NCBI GenBank assembly: GCA_902796775.1
Contig: CADBQK010000250.1
Span: forward strand, 1 to 5,746
Length of the DNA: 5,746 bases
Reading direction: 5' to 3'
From: an uncultured Lachnospiraceae bacterium
GTDB lineage: Bacteria; Bacillota_A; Clostridia; Lachnospirales; Lachnospiraceae
Numbering within the stretch: position 1 is the stretch's first letter; each line of letters opens with the position of its first letter. Made by a program: the position numbers and the translations under genes. The notes under the pieces were generated by a model, which made no database searches, was not told the DNA's origin, and was given only the letters and a program-made list of their open reading frames with translations. Positions 1-5,230 of the stretch are shown piece by piece.

Positions 1-1
1 C

Positions 2-397
2 ATTCACCCTGAATCAGAGCGTTACGTTGTAAAGACTCTGGCACATATCAAAGAAGCCGGTGCGGCGGCCGGTATTGCAGTCAATCCAGACACAAGTGTG
101 GCCAGCATATCAGAGATTCTGAACCTGTGCGACTATGTGATGGTGATGACGGTAAATCCGGGCTTCGCAGGTCAGGGGTTTATCGATTTTACAAGAAAAA
201 AAGTGATACAGCTGGCAAGCATGAAGGAACAGTACGGGTTTGAGCTGATGATCGACGGACATTGCAGTCCCGAAGTCATAGAAGATCTGTCATCTGTAGG
301 CGCAGACGGATTTATCCTTGGAACAAGCGCTCTTTTCCGTAAAGGCCGCAGCTATGCAGACCTTTTGAGCGAACTGAGAAAAGGGGGAGAAAAATGA
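2..397 (+). CDS. Ribulose-phosphate 3-epimerase family protein, AlsE-like (5' end outside window)
   Basis: This is the C-terminal 131 residues of a TIM-barrel ketose-phosphate 3-epimerase. The frame is open to the left edge, so the start and about 90 residues are missing (the family is about 220-230 aa). Visible family motifs are IHPES at fragment residues 1-5, VNPGFAGQGF at 51-60, IDGHC at 84-88 with the catalytic-type Asp85, and GADGFILGTSALF near 100-112. The N-terminal metal ligands (His, Asp, His) lie upstream and cannot be checked. Housekeeping Rpe usually reads NPGFGGQ, VDGG and AGSAIF at the last three places. The forms here (FAGQ, DGxC, GTSxLF) match E. coli AlsE as I remember it, which epimerises D-allulose 6-phosphate to fructose 6-phosphate. 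The stop overlaps the next start by ATGA, implying translational coupling. Family assignment is firm; AlsE rather than Rpe is likely; the substrate is inferred. Confidence 0.9.
   Translation: MHPESERYVVKTLAHIKEAGAAAGIAVNPDTSVASISEILNLCDYVMVMTVNPGFAGQGFIDFTRKKVIQLASMKEQYGFELMIDGHCSPEVIEDLSSVGADGFILGTSALFRKGRSYADLLSELRKGGEK
383..396 (+). promoter_or_regulatory. Ribosome binding site and ATGA start/stop overlap
   Basis: A purine-rich GGGGGAG at 383-389 lies four bases before the ATG at 394. The epimerase stop TGA (395-397) overlaps that ATG. This site fixes the start of the LacI-like gene and leaves no room for an N-terminal extension in its own frame. Confidence 0.7.
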
Positions 398-1236
398 GCT
401 GCACGAGTGAACAAAAACACATGATAGGAATGATCATCCCTACTGCAGATAACACTTTTTTTTCAAATCTCGCAGACTTTGCCGCGGATTTCTTTTATGA
501 ACAGGGATATACGGCAGTTATTCTCAGCAGCGGCAATAATGCGGAGAGAGAAAAAAGCCATCTTAAGTTCCTTATGGATTTCGGGGCGGAAGGGATTCTG
601 TGCGTCAGCGGGCTCAGTACGCTTCCGGAAGAGATAATCCCGGAGGGCTTTCCTCTGGTATGCCTTGACCGGCATCCTAAGACCGCATGGCCGGTTCCTC
701 TTGTGGCGAATGATGACCGTGCTGCAATGTATCAGGCAACGGATTACCTTCTCTCAAAGGGATGCCGGCATATTCTTTTAATGCCAGGGTACCTGGCTGA
801 GACTATGACAAGCCCCAGGGTGACAGGTTATGAGGAAGCGCTTCGAAAGCATGGGATAGAGGCTGATCCTGAATATATACTTCACAGACGTGGAAAGAAA
901 TCCTCCGAAACGGAAACAGAGGAGATGCTGAGACAGATTATTGAGAAGGGGCTTCCGCTGGATGCTGTTATCACGAGTTCAGATCGTGCGGCATTTGGAG
1001 CGGTGACTGCGCTGCACCAGGTCGGCCTCTATGTTCCGGAGGATGTAAAGCTGATCAGCTTTGACAACTCTCCATACTCAGCCATGGCCTCTCCGGCGGT
1101 TACGGCGATTGACCGGAATCCTCGGGAGCTGGCAGAAACAGCAGGACGCTGCCTGCTTAATATGATCAAGGGAATTCCGACAGATAAGGAGATCATTGTA
1201 CAGGTAAATATGTGCGTAAGGGATTCTACACGGTAA
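394..1236 (+). CDS. LacI/GalR-type sugar-binding domain protein lacking a DNA-binding HTH
   Basis: The 280-aa protein is a complete LacI/GalR-type effector-binding domain (periplasmic-binding-protein type I fold). The first strand IGMIIP is at residues 11-16, followed by the usual FF at 22-23. NNAEREKSHLKFL is at 48-60, AEGILC at 65-70, and VANDDRAA at 104-111 is the DN-type dimer/ligand segment. SPRVTGYEEAL is at 140-150, SSDRAAFGA at 195-203, VPEDVKLISFDNSP at 214-227, and the family's C-terminal VRDST at 275-279. Normal members are about 330-340 aa because of a roughly 60-aa N-terminal helix-turn-helix plus hinge helix. Here only ten residues precede the first strand, and the upstream DNA encodes the epimerase to its natural end. 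There is no signal peptide or membrane segment, so the protein should be cytoplasmic. It may be a sugar sensor acting through a partner, or a regulator that has lost DNA binding. The fold is certain; the role is unknown. Confidence 0.85.
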   Translation: MSCTSEQKHMIGMIIPTADNTFFSNLADFAADFFYEQGYTAVILSSGNNAEREKSHLKFLMDFGAEGILCVSGLSTLPEEIIPEGFPLVCLDRHPKTAWPVPLVANDDRAAMYQATDYLLSKGCRHILLMPGYLAETMTSPRVTGYEEALRKHGIEADPEYILHRRGKKSSETETEEMLRQIIEKGLPLDAVITSSDRAAFGAVTALHQVGLYVPEDVKLISFDNSPYSAMASPAVTAIDRNPRELAETAGRCLLNMIKGIPTDKEIIVQVNMCVRDSTR

Positions 1237-1330
1237 GAGTGCCTGTGACATTAAAAGGTGAACACAGTCACGGAACAGTATCTTTGCATTAAACTGAATG
1301 TTTAAAAAGAAAATAAATGATAGATTTTGA

Positions 1331-1370
1331 ATGATGTTAGATGAAACTAAATGAAATTCTTTGACAAGCC
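1331..1370 (+). repeat. 10-bp-phased direct repeat cluster 1
   Basis: Four consecutive decamers start with ATGA or TTGA in exact 10-bp register: ATGATGTTAG (1331), ATGAAACTAA (1341), ATGAAATTCT (1351) and TTGACAAGCC (1361). The last contains a perfect -35-like TTGACA, but no good -10 box lies 16-18 bp beyond it. The pattern would suit a protein binding one face of the helix; that role is inferred. Confidence 0.5.
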
Positions 1371-1402
1371 GCAATATCCTGGTTAAAGGCCATAAACTGT
1401 GA

Positions 1403-1413
1403 ATAATATACAA
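1403..1413 (+). repeat. 11-bp direct repeat, copy 1 (ATAATATACAA)
   Basis: ATAATATACAA occurs here and again, identically, at 1494-1504, where it overlaps the -10 box of the proposed promoter. In this copy the nearest good -35 (TTGACA at 1361) is far too distant, so it is more likely a relic promoter or a protein-binding site than an active -10. The following ATTAT (1413-1417) forms a small 5-bp inverted repeat with ATAAT (1403-1407). Confidence 0.5.
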
Positions 1414-1460
1414 TTATAGCCTTCTTGAATTGTGAAATAGGTAGAAAGACAAGATTTTAA

Positions 1461-1500
1461 ATGAAAGTACTTGACCAGATATGAAACTATATGATAATAT
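1461..1500 (+). repeat. 10-bp-phased direct repeat cluster 2, overlapping the promoter
   Basis: Four decamers in exact register: ATGAAAGTAC (1461), TTGACCAGAT (1471), ATGAAACTAT (1481) and ATGATAATAT (1491). The second supplies the -35 box and the fourth carries the -10 box, so anything bound here would overlap RNA polymerase. The 1481 unit matches the 1341 unit of cluster 1 at nine of ten bases. Confidence 0.5.
1471..1498 (+). promoter_or_regulatory. Probable sigma-A-type promoter for the isomerase-transporter genes
   Basis: A -35 box TTGACC (1471-1476, five of six consensus bases) is followed after 16 bp by GATAAT (1493-1498, five of six). Transcription would start near 1505, giving a leader of about 40 bases before the isomerase ATG at 1546. 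It is the best promoter match I found in the non-coding parts of the window and is placed correctly for the genes that follow. It lies wholly inside repeat cluster 2, which suggests regulation by whatever recognises those repeats. Confidence 0.6.
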
Positions 1501-1504
1501 ACAA
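1494..1504 (+). repeat. 11-bp direct repeat, copy 2 (ATAATATACAA)
   Basis: This is an exact second copy of the 1403-1413 sequence, overlapping the -10 region and the expected transcription start. With two other matching segments in the same order, it points to an imperfect duplication of the promoter region. Confidence 0.5.
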
Positions 1505-1515
1505 CCATCAAAGAA

Positions 1516-1549
1516 ATGAAACAAGATGAAAGGAGATGAAAGCCAATGA
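1516..1549 (+). repeat. 10-bp-phased ATGAA units across the isomerase ribosome binding site and start
   Basis: ATGAAA occurs at 1516, 1526 and 1536, and the gene's own ATGAAT is at 1546, all exactly 10 bp apart. The first three ATGs cannot start the isomerase: 1516 is in its frame but meets TGA at 1537, and the other two are out of frame. The units lie in the predicted 5' leader and flank the Shine-Dalgarno AGGAG. They could therefore act on DNA or RNA, or be chance similarity in purine-rich sequence. Confidence 0.4.
1529..1548 (+). promoter_or_regulatory. Ribosome binding site for the isomerase gene
   Basis: AAAGGAG at 1529-1535 lies ten bases before the ATG at 1546, slightly longer than ideal spacing. 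The only in-frame upstream ATG nearby (1516) is cut off by a stop, which supports 1546 as the start. Confidence 0.65.
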
Positions 1550-2466
1550 ATTACGCCGGACGGGTAAACTCATTTATTTTCAAGGGGGCAACAGTCCTTG
1601 AAGCAATTAAGGAATACCGGAAAATGAATGGCCTGACCCATCTGGAATTCAACTATCCGGAGCATATCGCAGGATATGATCTGAAGGATTTAAAGGAAGC
1701 CATGGGAGACCTGAAAGTAAATGGGTTTGCTATTCGATGGAGAAGCCGCTTCATTAACGGCAATTTCACGAATCCGGATCCGGTTCTGCAGAGAGAAGCG
1801 ATCCAGATGTGCAAGGACGGCATCGATGCTCTCCGGGTGCTTGGAGGCAGTGTCATAACTCTCTGGTTCGAGAATGACGGATTTGATTATCCTTTTCAGA
1901 TGGATTATGAAAAAGCATGGAACATGATGGTCGAGGGCATCCGGGAGGTTGCGGATTACGCTCCGGACATTAAGATCAGCATAGAGTACAAGCCTTTTGA
2001 GGAGAGAAGTTTTGCGATGATCGACAGCACCGGAATGACGATGCTGATGATCGAGGAGGTTGACAGACCGAATGTAGGCTGCACTCTGGACTTCTGCCAT
2101 ATGCTGATGAAGAATGACTGCCCTTCATACGGGATCGCTCTTGCAGCACGCAAAGGAAAGCTTTTCGGGCTTCATATGAATGACGGGTATGGGAAACAGG
2201 ATAACGGGCTTATTTTCTCGTCAGTCAATATCAGCCTGTGTACAGAGTTTGTCTACTATCTGAAGAAGTACAACTACACAGGTGTGGTCTTCTTCGACAC
2301 ATTCCCGAGAAGGGAAGCGGCAGCGCCGGAGACCCAGGCGAACATTGACGCTTTTGAAAAGCTGGAGCATCTGGTGGATGAGATCGGTCTGGATAAGATC
2401 GCCGAAGTGATTTCAAAATGCGACGGGGTCAGCGCGTCAAAGCTGATTCTGAGCATGTTGAGATAA
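1546..2466 (+). CDS. Xylose-isomerase-like TIM-barrel sugar isomerase/epimerase
   Basis: The 306-aa protein belongs to the AP-endonuclease-2/xylose-isomerase-like TIM-barrel superfamily. These metal-dependent enzymes interconvert aldoses and ketoses or epimerise ketoses. Likely metal ligands are Glu147 (in ISIEYKP, 144-150), Asp182 (in CTLDFCH, 179-185), His210 (in LFGLHMND, 206-213) and Asp251 (in VVFFDTFP, 247-254). His185 sits three residues after Asp182, and Asp213/Asp219 follow His210 as possible second-metal residues. This Glu-Asp-His-Asp set is like Pseudomonas-type L-rhamnose isomerase, whereas D-tagatose 3-epimerases end in Glu; both comparisons are from memory. There is no signal peptide, so it should be cytoplasmic. 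It is the first gene after the promoter at 1471-1498, and the binding-protein gene follows 39 bp later, so it probably acts on the imported sugar. Superfamily is confident; reaction and substrate are not determined. Confidence 0.8.
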   Translation: MNYAGRVNSFIFKGATVLEAIKEYRKMNGLTHLEFNYPEHIAGYDLKDLKEAMGDLKVNGFAIRWRSRFINGNFTNPDPVLQREAIQMCKDGIDALRVLGGSVITLWFENDGFDYPFQMDYEKAWNMMVEGIREVADYAPDIKISIEYKPFEERSFAMIDSTGMTMLMIEEVDRPNVGCTLDFCHMLMKNDCPSYGIALAARKGKLFGLHMNDGYGKQDNGLIFSSVNISLCTEFVYYLKKYNYTGVVFFDTFPRREAAAPETQANIDAFEKLEHLVDEIGLDKIAEVISKCDGVSASKLILSMLR

Positions 2467-2493
2467 AAGAAACGTGAAAAATACTATTAAGAA

Positions 2494-2508
2494 AAGGAGA
2501 AAAACATG
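2494..2508 (+). promoter_or_regulatory. Ribosome binding site for the binding-protein gene
   Basis: AAGGAG at 2494-2499 is followed by six bases and the ATG at 2506. The ATG begins a textbook signal peptide, so the start is secure. Confidence 0.75.
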
Positions 2509-3564
2509 AAAGCAAAACAGTTCACAACCTTATTATGTGCAGCAGCAGTGGTATGTTCCGGAATGGCAGTTTATGCAGAAGAGTTTAATCCGGACCAGGT
2601 TGAAGACGCCATGACTATCGAAGATGTCCGCGCTGAGTTTGGCGAAGAAGTTCCGGTAGCTGACGGCATTACCTTTGGCGGCGTTATGAAATCTCTTTCG
2701 AATGAATTCTGGCGCACACTGGAAGAAGGCTATCATGCAGCAGAAGACAAAGTAAAAGAGGCAGGCGTTGACTATTCGATCGTTATCGATGCAACTACAG
2801 ACGAGGCAGATGAGATCGGACAGCAGACAATGACCAGCAACATGGTAAACCAGGGCGTAACTGCAATCCTTGCTTCTCCGATTTCTGACTCCAACCTTAC
2901 ATCAGCTGTAGAAGATGCGCAGGATCAGGGAATCCCGGTATTTAACGTAAACGACGGTCTTATTGCGGCGGCAGAGTATTATGTAGGCCCGAACGCATAT
3001 CAGAATGGTCTTCTGGCGGCAGAGTGGATTTCCAACAAGCTCGGTGATGAAGGGCAGGTTGCCATCGTAATCGGTATGCCCAAGGCATTCGCGGCCCGCG
3101 AAAGAACCGCCGGCTTCAAAGACTGGATCGCAGAGAACAACTCAGGACTGGAAGTAATCGCAGAGCAGAATGCTGACTGGGACCGCCAGACCGCAAAGAA
3201 CCTCGCAGCTACCTGGATTCAGCAGAACCCGGATCTGAAGGCTATCTTCTGCAACAATGATACTATGGCCCTTGGTGTTGTTGAGGCTGTTGAAGAGGCA
3301 GAGGCAGACATCCTTGTTGTCGGTGTAGACGGAATCGGCGAAGCTTATGATTCCATCCGTGCAGGAAAACTTGACGCAACAGTTGACTCCTTCCCGTTCT
3401 ATATGTCACAGGTTGCCACAGAGTGCGCGCTTCGTGTTATGGCCGGCCAGGAGCTTCCGAGAGTCGTGGCAACTCCGCAGGCTCTGATCGATTCTGAGAA
3501 CGTTGATACCGAAGCAGCCGAGATCATCGGATGGACCGATGCAACTTACGTAGCAGCTGAGTGA
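2506..3564 (+). CDS. Sugar ABC transporter substrate-binding protein, AlsB/RbsB-like
   Basis: The 352-aa exported sugar-binding protein delivers a monosaccharide to the ATPase/permease encoded downstream. A signal peptide spans about residues 1-24: Lys2/Lys4, a hydrophobic core from 7, then VYA before Glu25, a type-I peptidase site. Cys11 and Cys17 follow TLL and AVV, so neither fits a lipobox. Residues 25-54 are an acidic extension. The Peripla_BP_4-type domain runs from about 55, with MKSLSNEFW at 61-69, ASPISDSNL at 123-131, VNDG at 148-151, ARER at 197-200, ADWDR at 223-227, NNDTMALGV at 250-258, VVGVDGIGEA at 271-280 and a C-terminal hinge DATVDS at 290-295. Expected sugar contacts include Asn66, Phe68, Asp150, an Arg at 198 or 200, Asn251 and Asp275. 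MKSLSN.FW, ADWDR and NDTMA.GV closely recall E. coli AlsB (D-allose). Allose or allulose binding is plausible but unproven; ribose-type ligands remain possible. Confidence 0.92.
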   Translation: MKAKQFTTLLCAAAVVCSGMAVYAEEFNPDQVEDAMTIEDVRAEFGEEVPVADGITFGGVMKSLSNEFWRTLEEGYHAAEDKVKEAGVDYSIVIDATTDEADEIGQQTMTSNMVNQGVTAILASPISDSNLTSAVEDAQDQGIPVFNVNDGLIAAAEYYVGPNAYQNGLLAAEWISNKLGDEGQVAIVIGMPKAFAARERTAGFKDWIAENNSGLEVIAEQNADWDRQTAKNLAATWIQQNPDLKAIFCNNDTMALGVVEAVEEAEADILVVGVDGIGEAYDSIRAGKLDATVDSFPFYMSQVATECALRVMAGQELPRVVATPQALIDSENVDTEAAEIIGWTDATYVAAE

Positions 3565-3596
3565 TCATTTGAAGAAAAGAAATCAAGTGCGGACTC

Positions 3597-3611
3597 TCCG
3601 GTATGACCGGA
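3597..3611 (+). repeat. Short inverted repeat in the 3' leader of the binding-protein message
   Basis: TCCGGT (3597-3602) and ACCGGA (3606-3611) form a perfect 6-bp, GC-rich stem with a 3-base loop, 32 bp after the binding-protein stop. No U-run follows, so it is not a terminator. It may help protect the upstream message from 3' decay, or be an operator-like palindrome. Confidence 0.45.
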
Positions 3612-3647
3612 CAGCTGCAAAAAGAGCAGTATAAAGTTATGAATGTG

Positions 3648-3687
3648 AAAATGGCAGATAGGGGCAGCATTACTTATCTGCCATTTT
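3648..3687 (+). terminator. Strong stem-loop between binding protein and ATPase: partial terminator or mRNA stabiliser
   Basis: Positions 3648-3660 and 3675-3687 are perfect 13-bp inverted complements (AAAATGGCAGATA and its reverse complement). Two further pairs, G3661-U3674 and G3662-C3673, extend the stem to about 15 bp and leave a 10-base loop. The right arm ends in TTTT but is followed by ACTGC, so the U-run is only four bases and is paired. Because the ATPase gene follows 39 bp later with its own strong ribosome binding site, partial termination or 3'-end protection of the binding-protein message is more likely than a complete stop. Such elements commonly let cells make more binding protein than membrane components. 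The structure is seen directly; the role is inferred. Confidence 0.65.
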
Positions 3688-3714
3688 ACTGCAAGAGGGT
3701 CAGGAGATCCCAAG

Positions 3715-3729
3715 AAGGAGGCTGAAGTG
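3715..3729 (+). promoter_or_regulatory. Ribosome binding site fixing a GTG start
   Basis: AAGGAGG at 3715-3721 lies five bases before GTG at 3727. A near-perfect Shine-Dalgarno at this spacing makes the GTG the likely start. It also places the ATPase N-terminus at the usual distance before the first Walker A. Confidence 0.75.
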
Positions 3730-5226
3730 GCAAAGGCGGTTGAATTTGTCAAGATAAATAAACGCTTCCCGGGAGTACATGTGCTGAAAGACATATCTTT
3801 CTCGGTAGAGGAAGGGGAGGTCCATGCTCTTCTGGGAGAAAACGGTGCGGGAAAATCCACACTGCTGAACATTCTGCACGGTGTATACCCGGAATATGAA
3901 GGTTCTGTGATCCTGCACGGAAAAGAAGTGCATTTCAAGGATGCGAATGATGCAATCGTCAACGGAAATATCTCTAAAGTGCACCAGGAAACCCTGGTGG
4001 TCAAGGATTTAACAGTCGGACAGAATGTAACGCTGGGGTATGAGCCGAAAAAAGGAATGTTTGTGGATTTTGCGAAGATGAACAACGATGTGGACGCGAT
4101 CCTTTCCGAACTGAACTGCAGATTTTCAGCTGCGGACCTTGTGGCGAACCTGACTTCCGGCGAAATGCAGATGCTTGCAATCGCAAGAGCTCTTTATCAC
4201 CATTCCAATATTATTTCTCTGGATGAGCCGACCGCTTCGCTGACACTGAAAGAGACGGATGCGCTGTTTGAAGTCATTCGGAAACTGAAGGCTCAGGGCG
4301 TGACGATTTTGTATGTCAGCCATCATCTGGAGGAGATTTTCCAGATCTGTGACCGGGCCTCCATCCTCCGTGACGGTGAATACATCGAGACTCTGGATAT
4401 CGCAAAAACGACTCGTGATGAATTGATCCACTCCATGGTGGGACGGAACGTCTCCGCGGTAGCAGGGCGACTGAGACCCAGCCCCAGGACGGAAGAGGTT
4501 GTTCTGAAGGTGGATCATCTTTCAAGCGGAAGCAATTTCGAAGATGTAAGCTTTGAACTTCATAAAGGAGAAATCCTTGGCTTCTTTGGACTGGTCGGCG
4601 CAGGCAGGACTGAAGTCATGCGCACGATCTTCGGAGCGGACCGCAAGACCGGCGGCGAGGTGTACCTGCATGGGAAAAAGCTGGATGCAGTGTGGAATAC
4701 CACTAAAGCTCTTCACGCAGGGCTCGGACTGGTTCCTGAGGACCGCAAAACACAGGGATTTATGGCGCTTTCCAACAATACCGACAATATTGCCATCTCC
4801 AGTCTGGAAAAGTATATGACGGGGCTGTTTGTCGATGAGAATAAGAAGAATAAAAACGCAGCTCACTATTTTGAGGAAATGGATGTTCATCCGCGGCGCA
4901 TCGATTATCTGACGAAAAACATGTCCGGCGGAAACCAGCAGAAGGTTATTCTGAGCCGCTGGATGTCGGCAGAAACCGAAATTCTGATTTTTGATGAGCC
5001 TACCAAAGGCGTCGACGTTGCTGCCAAGGCTGAGATCTACAGGTTGATGGAAGACATGGTAGCACAGGGCAAGAGCCTGATTGTGGTTTCGTCCGAGCTG
5101 CCCGAGGTGATCGGCCTTTCGGATCGTCTGATTGTTATGAGTGAAGGCAGAATTACCGGCGAACTGACGAACAAGGATGATTACAACGAAGATGTCATCA
5201 TGAACTATGCCATAGGAGGAAATTGA
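3727..5226 (+). CDS. Sugar ABC transporter ATP-binding protein, CUT2 double-domain type (RbsA/AlsA-like)
   Basis: The 499-aa protein has two fused nucleotide-binding domains, the normal length and layout for CUT2 monosaccharide importers such as RbsA, AlsA and MglA. It would power uptake at the cytoplasmic face of the membrane. Domain 1 has Walker A GENGAGKST (37-45), Q-loop Gln87 in VHQE, signature LTSGE (142-146), Walker B IISLDEPT (162-169) and H-loop His199 in VSHH. Domain 2 has the degenerate Walker A GLVGAGRT (288-295), with Arg294 in place of Lys. It also has signature MSGGNQQ (399-405), Walker B ILIFDEPTKGVD (419-430), and SSEL (455-458) where a His would normally be. A catalytically weakened second site is normal for this family, not a defect. 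The permease gene starts one base after the stop, and the binding-protein gene lies upstream. The substrate cannot be read from this subunit. Confidence 0.95.
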   Translation: MAKAVEFVKINKRFPGVHVLKDISFSVEEGEVHALLGENGAGKSTLLNILHGVYPEYEGSVILHGKEVHFKDANDAIVNGNISKVHQETLVVKDLTVGQNVTLGYEPKKGMFVDFAKMNNDVDAILSELNCRFSAADLVANLTSGEMQMLAIARALYHHSNIISLDEPTASLTLKETDALFEVIRKLKAQGVTILYVSHHLEEIFQICDRASILRDGEYIETLDIAKTTRDELIHSMVGRNVSAVAGRLRPSPRTEEVVLKVDHLSSGSNFEDVSFELHKGEILGFFGLVGAGRTEVMRTIFGADRKTGGEVYLHGKKLDAVWNTTKALHAGLGLVPEDRKTQGFMALSNNTDNIAISSLEKYMTGLFVDENKKNKNAAHYFEEMDVHPRRIDYLTKNMSGGNQQKVILSRWMSAETEILIFDEPTKGVDVAAKAEIYRLMEDMVAQGKSLIVVSSELPEVIGLSDRLIVMSEGRITGELTNKDDYNEDVIMNYAIGGN

Positions 5227-5230
5227 GATG
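5214..5230 (+). promoter_or_regulatory. Ribosome binding site for the permease gene
   Basis: AGGAGG at 5214-5219 lies inside the last codons of the ATPase gene, eight bases before the ATG at 5228. The ATPase stop is at 5224-5226, so the two genes should be translationally coupled. Confidence 0.75.

Larger units (their letters stand above)
1237..1545. other. Gene-free regulatory region between the sensor gene and the isomerase gene
   Basis: This 309-bp stretch is visibly richer in A and T than its flanks. I see no supportable gene on either strand: the short ORFs (for example seven codons from 1331 and ten from 1298) have no ribosome binding site. It holds a good promoter at 1471-1498, three clusters of 10-bp-phased ATGA-type units, and paired segments suggesting an old internal duplication. 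No convincing terminator follows the sensor stop at 1236. The CTGTG/CACAG pair at 1243-1267 has a 15-base loop and no U-run. Confidence 0.75.

Noticed and set aside
1243..1278. Possible terminator after the sensor gene (CTGTG/CACAG and GTGAC/GTCAC pairs)
   Set aside because: Stems are only about 5 bp with loops of about 15 bases, and no U-run follows.
1331..1354. Short leader-peptide ORFs in the intergenic region (seven codons from 1331 or from 1341)
   Set aside because: No Shine-Dalgarno precedes them, and the ATGs are explained by the phased ATGA repeats.
1361..1388. Second promoter from the perfect TTGACA at 1361
   Set aside because: The hexamers 16-18 bp downstream (TTAAAG, TAAAGG) match the -10 consensus poorly, and the good ATAAT is 36 bp away.
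1078..1413. 111-codon minus-strand frame spanning the sensor 3' end and part of the intergenic region
   Set aside because: About half lies antisense to the conserved sensor C-terminus, and the rest is AT-rich intergenic sequence with no domain. Not supported as a gene.
2458..2487. Weak promoter for the binding-protein gene (TTGAGA, 18 bp, TACTAT)
   Set aside because: Only partial consensus with long spacing, and the -35 overlaps the isomerase stop codon. The 39-bp gap is better read as within an operon.
3546..4085. 179-codon minus-strand frame over the binding-protein/ATPase junction
   Set aside because: It overlaps the Walker A region of the ATPase in antisense and crosses the hairpin spacer, with no family resemblance. 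Shadow.
4588..4611. Second Walker A of the ATPase with Arg instead of Lys, first thought to be an inactivating mutation
   Set aside because: A degenerate second nucleotide site (GAGRT) with SSEL in place of the H-loop is normal for CUT2 double-domain ATPases.
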